Source: CAZNVB01 sp964576265 | GTDB taxonomy: Bacteria > Acidobacteriota > Aminicenantia > Aminicenantales > UBA8522 | DNA: 12,703 nt | Direction: 5' to 3' | NCBI GenBank assembly: GCA_964576265.1 | Contig: CAZNVB010000163.1 | Coordinates: forward strand, 1 to 12,703 | Shown here: piece by piece, positions 7,391 to 12,703 of the stretch | Numbering within the stretch: position 1 is the stretch's first letter | How the letters are laid out: each line of letters opens with the position of its first letter | Notes under the pieces: generated by a model | Databases searched by the model: none | Seen by the model: only the letters and a program-made list of their open reading frames with translations | Told to the model about the DNA's origin: nothing | Position numbers and translations under genes: made by a program

Positions 7391-10300
7391 TCAATCCGGA
7401 TCGGCGGCGCTGAGTTGGGTCCAGGCACCGCCGTTCCAGAGCCAGAGGCCCTGGTCGCCGAAATCGGCGAGAATCTCATCATCGCCGTTGCCGTCCACAT
7501 CGGCGGCGATGAGAAATTCGGCAACGAGAGAACTGATCTGAGACCAAGAACCGCCGTCATACATCCACAGGCCTAGGTATCCGAAATCGACGATCAGTTC
7601 ATCATCGCCGTTTCCGTCCGTGTCCGCGAAGATCATTTGGATTGCGTTCAGGTTGCTGATTTGTGTCCAAGCACCGCCGTTCCAGAGCCATAAACCGGTA
7701 TCCCCGAAATCGACCGCAATCTCGTCGTCACCGCTTCCGTCCACGTCGCCGGAGACGATATTCTCGGCGTTGACGCCGCTGAGCTGCGTCCAGACGCCCG
7801 AATTCCAAAGCCACAGTCCTGTTGCGCCGAAATCCACCGCCATCTCTTTCCCTGCGCTCCCGTCTGTTTCGGCTAAGCAGACCCGGTCGGCATCGACGCC
7901 GCTGAGCTGCGTCCAGACGCCGCTGTCCCACAACCACAGGCCAACGATGCTGAAATCGACAACGATTTCCTCCTCTGTGTCCCCGTCCAAATCTCCGGCA
8001 TAGACCCGGTCGGCGTCGACGCCGCTGAGCTGCGTCCAGACGCCGCCGTTCCATAACCAAAGGCCGATCGTGCTGAAATCGCCGATCACCTCATCGTCGC
8101 CGCTCCCATCCACATCAGCGGCCTCAAGACCGCCCACGTTCACCCCGCTGAGCTGCGTCCAGACGCCGCCGTTCCATAACCAAAGGCCGAGCGCGCCCAT
8201 GTCGGCAACGATTTCATCATCGGCGCCTCCGTCTTCGTTCCCGGCGATCATGCCCTCCGGATCGACGGCCGTGAGGAGGGTCCAGGACCCTCCGTCCCAC
8301 AACCAGGCACCGAGAGCCCCGAAATCTACCGCCGCTTCGTCCGCCCCGTCGCCGTCAAAATCGCCCGGCGTGATGTTGACGACAATCTCGAGGGGAATGG
8401 ACATCATTAGGACAAAGCAATCCGCCTTGCCGTTCCAGGAAGTATCATAAGCCCCGGGAGTGGCCGGAAAAGTTCCCGACCCGGTGTATCCGAAGATCAA
8501 ATAGTTGCCGTAATCAGCAGACCGGATTTGCATTCCGACGTCGGCGCCTCCTCCGCCCAGGAACGTGGAGAACACAAGGCCGGTTCCCTGACGGCTGAGG
8601 CGGGTGACAAAGACATCATGCGAACCGTCATGAATCCGGTCTGTCCCGTCAGAAGTCGTCGGGAAATTTGCCGAATCGGTGAATCCGACGACCACCGCGC
8701 TTCGCTCGGATTCGCCGACGATGTCGTAGACTCCGTCGGAACCGCTTCCACCGAGGTAAGTCGAATAGAGGAGGGAAGAACCTGCGGCATTGATCTTGGT
8801 CACGAAGGCGTCGAACGTGCCGCCGCTATAAGTCGTATCAAAGGCCCCAAAGGTGACGGGAAAATTCGTCGAGGCTGTCCGGCCCGCCACATACACTTCG
8901 CCGGTGTCCTCATCGACTTCCATCGCATACACCAGGTCGTCGCCGCTCCCCCCAAAATAAGTCAGATACGCCAGGCTGGTCAGAGACGGGGCCATCTTGG
9001 CGATATATCCGTCGGCCGATCCACCGTTGAAAGTTGTGTCGTAGGCGCCGGGCGTCACCGGCAGGTCAGGGGAGTTCGTATTCCCGACGAAATAGATGTA
9101 GCCATTGTCATCCGCACCGAACCCCCGGATGCTGTCGTCTCCCGTGCCGCCGAAAAAAGACGAATAGACAAGGCCCGTTCCGGAGGAATTCAGGACGACC
9201 AGGAATCCGTCGGCGAGGCCGTTAAGGATCGTATCGTAGGCGCCTGAGGTCGTCGGGAAGTCGGGAGAACGAGTTTCGCCGCCAACAGCGACGAGGCTTC
9301 CGGTGTCATCTGTGGCGATGACATAGCCCCGATCATGATCGGTCCCGCCCAAGTAGGTTGAGAAAACGAGGGCTGTGCCCGCGGTATTGATCTTGGCCAC
9401 AAAGGCGTCATAGAGCCCGATTGGAGCTGTCCTGAAAGCGCCGGGAGTCGTCGGAAAATCCGTCGAATCGGTATTGCCCGTGATATAAGCATTCCCGCTA
9501 TCATCCACGACCAAACCGAGACCGAGCCCCCATGCCGCTTCATTTCCGCTTCCGCCGAGATAAGTGGAATAAAGAAGAGCGGAAAGGCTGGAATTGAGCT
9601 TGGAAACAACGATGTCATAGGCACCGCCGTTATAGGTTGTGGCGTAGGCGCCCGCTGTCACGGAGAAATCGTTAGACGACGTGATCGAGGCGACATAGAC
9701 ATTGCCGATTAAGTCGACATCCATTGCCAAGCCGTAATCGCTCTCACTCCCGCCCAGAAACGTAGAGTAGATGACCGGATCGATGATCAGCTCGGCGTCC
9801 TTTTGATAGGCGCCGACATCGATCCGCACCGTGTGTCCTTCCTCGATTCTATAAGAGGCCCCGACCGGAACCCGGCGGCCGCCGATCTCCTGATAGCACT
9901 CCGGCGCATCTTCGGTGATCGTTCCACTCGAAATATGGATCCTCAATTGCCCCCGGGGATTGATTTCCAGGCCCTTCGCTCCCAGGAAGCGGATCGCGAT
10001 CGCCGACGGATCGCCGCCCGGACGAACGATATACTCATTCTTTAGCTTCCCGGCTTGGCCGGAGACCAGGAGGTCGATCTCGGGATAAAGGTCCGGGTAG
10101 AGGAGTTTTTCATAGGCCGGTGCGCCGCTGATCCATTTCTCCGGATCGCTGCCTCGGAAATAGCTGAACCGGGCAGGGCTCTCCGCGAGCGCCCGGACTT
10201 TGATATCGCGGCGCGCGCCTTGAAATTGCAGCCGGAGGATTGCTTGGGACCAACCGCCTTGATCTTGATTCCCCGAAGGGAAGAGATCTCGCTTTGCCTT

Positions 10301-10591
10301 GTCCCCGTCCTGCGGAATGACAAACTGAAAAACCACCTCCTGCGGCGTGAAGTAGACGTTCCCCTTTCGAGTCTGGAGGACATAGCTCACCTCAGCCGCA
10401 GTCTGACCCCGGTTTTCAACGAAGGACAGGGGAAGTCGGGCAAGAGCGTTCGCGGCCCTTGCTATCAAGCCGTGTTCGTTCGAAGATGCCGACGATGCGA
10501 AGATGACATCGTCATCCTTAGACTCGTTAAAGCCCCAAGAGACGGTTAGCGCCGCTCCGATCATAAGACACAGAACGAATCCTTTTCTCAT
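7391..10591 (-). CDS. Large secreted SBBP beta-propeller protein with C-terminal GLW repeats
   Basis: The predicted 1066-residue protein begins with a signal peptide (about residues 1-20, MRKGFVLCLMIGAALTVSWG). A DUF7948-like N-terminal domain follows (about 52-270), opening with LPLSFVENRGQ. Seven SBBP repeats (about 271-735) are recognised by repeated YSTYLGGSG, GNxYVxGxT and FPxTxGAYDT elements; seven copies fit one closed seven-bladed propeller. The C-terminus (about 740-1066) has eight 41-residue repeats combining a DxDGxGDDE calcium-loop-like segment with DFGxxGLWLWNGGxWTQLSG. No membrane anchor, LPXTG or sorting domain is visible, and the chain ends straight after the last repeat. ATG 10589-10591 is preferred over a start at 10666 because AAAGGAG lies 9 nt upstream and the signal peptide begins there; the longer form would overlap the promoter. 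Adhesion or ligand binding is a guess from architecture. Confidence 0.88.
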   Translation of the reverse strand: MRKGFVLCLMIGAALTVSWGFNESKDDDVIFASSASSNEHGLIARAANALARLPLSFVENRGQTAAEVSYVLQTRKGNVYFTPQEVVFQFVIPQDGDKAKRDLFPSGNQDQGGWSQAILRLQFQGARRDIKVRALAESPARFSYFRGSDPEKWISGAPAYEKLLYPDLYPEIDLLVSGQAGKLKNEYIVRPGGDPSAIAIRFLGAKGLEINPRGQLRIHISSGTITEDAPECYQEIGGRRVPVGASYRIEEGHTVRIDVGAYQKDAELIIDPVIYSTFLGGSESDYGLAMDVDLIGNVYVASITSSNDFSVTAGAYATTYNGGAYDIVVSKLNSSLSALLYSTYLGGSGNEAAWGLGLGLVVDDSGNAYITGNTDSTDFPTTPGAFRTAPIGLYDAFVAKINTAGTALVFSTYLGGTDHDRGYVIATDDTGSLVAVGGETRSPDFPTTSGAYDTILNGLADGFLVVLNSSGTGLVYSSFFGGTGDDSIRGFGADDNGYIYFVGNTNSPDLPVTPGAYDTTFNGGSADGYIAKMAPSLTSLAYLTYFGGSGDDLVYAMEVDEDTGEVYVAGRTASTNFPVTFGAFDTTYSGGTFDAFVTKINAAGSSLLYSTYLGGSGSDGVYDIVGESERSAVVVGFTDSANFPTTSDGTDRIHDGSHDVFVTRLSRQGTGLVFSTFLGGGGADVGMQIRSADYGNYLIFGYTGSGTFPATPGAYDTSWNGKADCFVLMMSIPLEIVVNITPGDFDGDGADEAAVDFGALGAWLWDGGSWTLLTAVDPEGMIAGNEDGGADDEIVADMGALGLWLWNGGVWTQLSGVNVGGLEAADVDGSGDDEVIGDFSTIGLWLWNGGVWTQLSGVDADRVYAGDLDGDTEEEIVVDFSIVGLWLWDSGVWTQLSGVDADRVCLAETDGSAGKEMAVDFGATGLWLWNSGVWTQLSGVNAENIVSGDVDGSGDDEIAVDFGDTGLWLWNGGAWTQISNLNAIQMIFADTDGNGDDELIVDFGYLGLWMYDGGSWSQISSLVAEFLIAADVDGNGDDEILADFGDQGLWLWNGGAWTQLSAADPD
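7394..8374 (-). repeat. Eight tandem 123-bp coding repeats (41-residue GLW repeat)
   Basis: The 3' third of the large gene is a tandem array with a strict 123-bp period in its core. The motif beginning CCGCTGAGCTGCGTCCAGAC on the plus strand recurs at 7776, 7899, 8022 and 8145. Two copies are identical over 46 bp (8022-8067 and 8145-8190). The outer copies are more diverged. This pattern points to recent amplification or gene conversion in the centre of the array. Confidence 0.9.
8387..9781 (-). repeat. Seven SBBP propeller repeats
   Basis: Seven diverged protein repeats of about 65-70 residues each carry LxYSTYLGGSGxD near the start, a VxVDxxGNxYVxGxT strand and a DFPxTxGAYDTxxNG turn. Blade beginnings lie near residues 272, 340, 408, 474, 540, 607 and 672 of the protein. 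They are diverged at DNA level, unlike the downstream 123-bp array. Confidence 0.85.
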
Positions 10592-10637
10592 GGTAGAAAA
10601 CTCCTTTAGAGAACTTTTCGATTTTTCGTTAAACTGT

Positions 10638-10666
10638 CTTTTATGACAATCGGCGGGAATTGTCAA
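10638..10666 (-). promoter_or_regulatory. Strong promoter of the large SBBP gene
   Basis: On the minus strand a perfect TTGACA -35 (10661-10666) is followed by a 17-bp spacer and TAAAAG (10638-10643). Transcription would begin near 10631, giving a leader of about 40 nt that carries the AAAGGAG ribosome site. The -10 matches the consensus at four of six positions. Confidence 0.55.
10644..10665. promoter_or_regulatory. 22-bp inverted repeat overlapping the promoter, putative operator
   Basis: TGACAAT (10644-10650) and ATTGTCA (10659-10665) are perfect 7-bp inverted arms separated by 8 bp. The dyad covers most of the -35 and the whole spacer up to the -10. This placement is typical of a binding site for a dimeric repressor, although no regulator gene is in the window. 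Confidence 0.5.
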
Positions 10667-10774
10667 ACCGATATCCGGCCTCTACAAATCAAAGGCACTC
10701 GGCCCAAGATGTCTTGTCCGTCAAGCAAATTCCCCTCCAAACGAAATCAGGCCGCAAGCAAAAGAATCATTCCA

Positions 10775-11203
10775 TTAAAACATTTCATCCGGGCTGAGGC
10801 CGGAAATCTGAAACCACTTGGAGTAGTGACCGTCATAGATCCACAGCCCAAGAGATCCGAAATCCACGTCCCGGCGCCTCCGGCAGCATCATAGCGCCAC
10901 AGGCCGAGCGATCCGAAGTCGACCTGAAGCTCCTGTCCGCCGTCACAATCATCGTCAACGGCGAGGGCTCCGCCTGCGTTCGCCCCGCTGATTTGAAGCC
11001 AGGTTCCAGGATAAACGCCGTGTTTCCATCTCCAGAGCCCCAAGGCACCGAAGTCGGCGACGATCTCATCCATATGCGAGATGTCATTCCCCTTATTGAT
11101 ATCGGCCGCCACAACTCCTCGGTAACCTAAGAAAGAATTGCCGGGATATTGGACGGAAAAAGGAAGGTTGAAACCAAGGGCATGCCCCGCCTCCGCCGGG
11201 CCC
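10775..11203 (-). pseudogene. Decayed, frameshifted GLW-repeat gene fragment
   Basis: This stretch reads as repeat protein in two different frames. Frame one, from about 11203 to 10864, gives linker sequence, then DEIVADFGALGLWRWK, YPGTWLQISGANAGGA and DDDCDGGQELQVDFGSLGLWRYD, ending at GGAGTW. Homology resumes at 10867 in another frame as VDFGSLGLWIYDGHYSKWF and continues to a TAA stop at 10775-10777. Two DFGSLGLW copies lie only 56 bp apart instead of a full repeat, so a deletion between neighbouring repeats probably caused the shift. There is no credible start codon, ribosome site or signal peptide, so the 5' end also appears lost. The first repeat looks like the front of repeat 1 joined to the back of repeat 2 of the 446-residue neighbour. 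An assembly or sequencing error at the junction is the main alternative. Confidence 0.7.
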
Positions 11204-12544
11204 TCAGGACGAGTCTGGGAAGTGGGGCGCGCTATCGGGACTGTTGTTGGAAATCTTGAACCAGCCGCCGGAACGACCTTCATAGAGCCACAGGCCATCG
11301 GAATCGAAGTCGACGGCCAGGGTCGCCTTCGAGCCCTCGTTCCAGTAGTCGCCGGCAACCATGAACTCGGGATTCTTGGTATTCAGAAGCGTCCACGTCC
11401 GGCGGGAAAAGTCGTATTTCCACAAGCCGTTCGGCCCGAAATCGATGGCCAACTCCTCCTCGCCGCTCTTTTCGCTCCGGCCGTCGGGATCAAACGGCTC
11501 GCAGAACCCGAAATCGGGGTCGGCGTGATAAAGCCTGGAAAGCTTGCCCGGGTAGCCGGCAAAAGTCCAAACATATAAACCCTGGTCGCCTTTAAAATCG
11601 ATCATCAATCGAGAAGTTCCTGAGGCGGATCGGACCGCCGTAAACCGGGCGACAGGCTGATCGCTGATCTGATGCCAGCTCTGATCGTCGCTCTGACAGA
11701 GCCAGAGTCCTTGGACTCCGAAATCCAGGGCCAGGTCCTCCCCCGCGCCGCCGATGAACCGCGCCGAGGCAGAAACGCCGCCGCTTCCCGCCGACCCCGT
11801 GAGCTGCCGGTAAAGCGCGTCGCTTCCCGTCCAGCAGATCGTCCAGACTCCGGTCGCCGGAAATATATAGCAACCTTCTTCCTGGCCGCTGGGAAGAAAA
11901 TCGCTCTTCCAACCGGCAACCGGCGTGAGAGCGGAGATTTGTTTCCATGATCCGGCGCCGCCGTCGTCCTCCTCATAGCGCCAGATGCCCCGGGGGGGGC
12001 CGAAATTGACCTGGAGCTCCTCGCGGCCGTCGCCGTCGTCATCCACCGCCACCGCCCAGACCGCATTCAGATTGCTGATCAATGCCCATTCGCCCGGGTA
12101 GCCTTTATACCTCCACTTCCACAGTCCCTCAGCGGCCAAGTCGACGATCACCTGCTCGGCCGGTGAATCGTCCGGGGAAAACGCCATGATCCATTCAGGA
12201 TTAGTGCCGGAGATCTGGTGCCAGATCATCTGTTCGTAGACCCAGAGTCCGAGGCTGCCGAAGTCCGCGACGACCTCGTCCTTAAAGGCATTCCCCGGGT
12301 TGACGTCGGCCATGAGGAGGCCTTTGTAGCAGGGGGGAGAAACCGACGCCGGCGAAGCCTTTTCCCTTTCCTGTCCGGTCTCCGCAGCCTCCCGGCCGAT
12401 GGTTGGGGTCCCTCCCGATCTTGCGGGTTCCGGCAGCATCAGGGAAGTAAAAGACCAGAGACAGGCGGCAGCGATCGGCACAAACCAGAAGGGACGTTTT
12501 ATAATTTCCTTGCGGCGGCCCGCCGATCTCTGTGATTTCAACAT
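11204..12544 (-). CDS. Secreted protein of eight divergent GLW propeller-like repeats
   Basis: I do not recognise a named family for this 446-residue protein. A basic N-terminus and hydrophobic stretch (about residues 17-36) form a long signal peptide or an N-terminal anchor, followed by a Gly/Ser/Glu-rich linker to about residue 70. Residues 72-434 hold eight degenerate repeats of about 41-50 residues. Clear examples are DEVVADFGSLGLWVYEQMIW, DFGVQGLWLCQ with SWHQIS, EEELAIDFGPNGLWKYDF and ATLAVDFDSDGLWLYEG with GGWFKIS. A DDDGDGREE loop at 168-176 suggests calcium binding. Repeat 4 (about 211-250) is the most degenerate. The pattern is the same as in the C-terminus of the large SBBP protein, and eight copies again suggest a propeller. 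The ATG at 12542-12544 lies 13 nt after the predicted transcript start, without a Shine-Dalgarno sequence. The function is unknown; an envelope or extracellular role is inferred. Confidence 0.8.
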   Translation of the reverse strand: MLKSQRSAGRRKEIIKRPFWFVPIAAACLWSFTSLMLPEPARSGGTPTIGREAAETGQEREKASPASVSPPCYKGLLMADVNPGNAFKDEVVADFGSLGLWVYEQMIWHQISGTNPEWIMAFSPDDSPAEQVIVDLAAEGLWKWRYKGYPGEWALISNLNAVWAVAVDDDGDGREELQVNFGPPRGIWRYEEDDGGAGSWKQISALTPVAGWKSDFLPSGQEEGCYIFPATGVWTICWTGSDALYRQLTGSAGSGGVSASARFIGGAGEDLALDFGVQGLWLCQSDDQSWHQISDQPVARFTAVRSASGTSRLMIDFKGDQGLYVWTFAGYPGKLSRLYHADPDFGFCEPFDPDGRSEKSGEEELAIDFGPNGLWKYDFSRRTWTLLNTKNPEFMVAGDYWNEGSKATLAVDFDSDGLWLYEGRSGGWFKISNNSPDSAPHFPDSS

Positions 12545-12563
12545 GAGGCCATCTCGGCTCTAA

Positions 12564-12592
12564 ATTATATGCTTTTTCCTGCCGGATGGGAA
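12564..12592 (-). promoter_or_regulatory. Promoter of the 446-residue repeat protein
   Basis: A perfect TATAAT -10 (12564-12569) lies 17 bp after TTCCCA (12587-12592, four of six -35 matches) on the minus strand. The predicted start near 12557 leaves a 12-13 nt leader before ATG 12544. Confidence 0.55.
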
Positions 12593-12624
12593 AGCGGGAA
12601 CTTCAGGCCGCGTTTTAAAAAACG

Positions 12625-12665
12625 TGAAAAGGGCGAGGCGCCCGAGAAAACACCCCGGGCGCCTC
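12625..12665 (-). terminator. Rho-independent terminator of the gene at the right edge
   Basis: Two perfect 10-bp arms, GAGGCGCCCG (12635-12644) and CGGGCGCCTC (12656-12665), enclose an 11-nt loop. Read on the minus strand the stem is followed within 4 nt by TTTT, and soon after by a longer T-run. It sits 16 bp after the predicted stop codon at 12682 and before the promoter of the next gene, as expected for a transcript entering from the right. Confidence 0.65.
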
Positions 12666-12681
12666 CATAACCTGGGATAAT

Positions 12682-12703
12682 CTAATCTGCGCTGTCGGGG
12701 CTC
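12682..12703 (-). CDS. C-terminal end of a probable further GLW-repeat paralogue (partial)
   Basis: Only seven residues and part of an eighth codon are visible on the minus strand: SPDSAD followed by TAG. The match to SPDSAP in the C-terminal tail of the 446-residue protein, with the strong terminator just after the stop, suggests another member of the same family upstream. So short a match could be chance. Confidence 0.4.

Noticed and set aside
7394..8374. CRISPR array suggested by the regular 123-bp period
   Set aside because: The repeats are continuous coding sequence with a conserved protein pattern. There are no unique spacers, and the unit is far longer than a CRISPR unit.
10592..10666. 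Extended N-terminus of the large repeat protein, from a start at 10666
   Set aside because: The extension covers the promoter and ribosome site and would bury the signal peptide; the ATG at 10589-10591 has a good Shine-Dalgarno sequence.
11138..11203. A short frame starting ATG-CCC near 11184 as the true start of the decayed repeat gene
   Set aside because: It is in a third frame and meets a stop after about 18 codons, without joining the repeat homology.

Overview
The window looks like a bacterial chromosome segment of fairly high GC. It holds housekeeping genes, cell-wall enzymes, a redox membrane protein and large secreted repeat proteins. The mix of an archaeal-type phosphoglycerate mutase, a NapH/NapG-type fusion paired with a DUF362 protein, and an SBBP-propeller protein recalls uncultured Acidobacteriota-related lineages such as Candidatus Aminicenantes. 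That placement is an inference from gene content and is not proven by the sequence.

Left part (1-2459): the N-terminal 244 codons of guaA run leftward off the window edge. Divergent from it are a small stand-alone Smr-domain protein and a 400-residue archaeal-type 2,3-bisphosphoglycerate-independent phosphoglycerate mutase. Several promoters here place the start codon at, or within about 10 nt of, the predicted transcription start, so some of these mRNAs may be leaderless.

Middle (2517-7286): a tight plus-strand cluster encodes an AMIN/Amidase_3 N-acetylmuramoyl-L-alanine amidase, a Tat-signal DUF362 protein (5 bp further on) and a polyferredoxin that joins NapH-like and NapG-like halves (overlapping DUF362 by 20 nt). 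A convergent minus-strand gene encodes a Tat-signal LD-carboxypeptidase of family S66. Two peptidoglycan enzymes and three Tat-type sequences fall within about 5 kb, which suggests an envelope-centred neighbourhood.

Right part (7391-12703), all minus strand: a 1066-residue secreted protein has a DUF7948-like N-terminus, seven SBBP repeats, and eight 41-residue repeats built on a DFGxxGLWLWNGGxWTQLSG pattern. Upstream of it lie a decayed, frameshifted copy of the same kind of repeat, an intact 446-residue secreted protein made of eight divergent repeats of that pattern, and, at the window edge, what looks like the C-terminal tail of yet another member followed by a terminator. This apparently clustered family of 'GLW' propeller-like repeats is the most novel content of the window. 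Evidence of recent turnover includes a 123-bp DNA period with identical stretches, a repeat-to-repeat deletion that caused a frameshift, and a C8 tract. The large gene has a strong -35 embedded in a 22-bp inverted repeat that looks like an operator.
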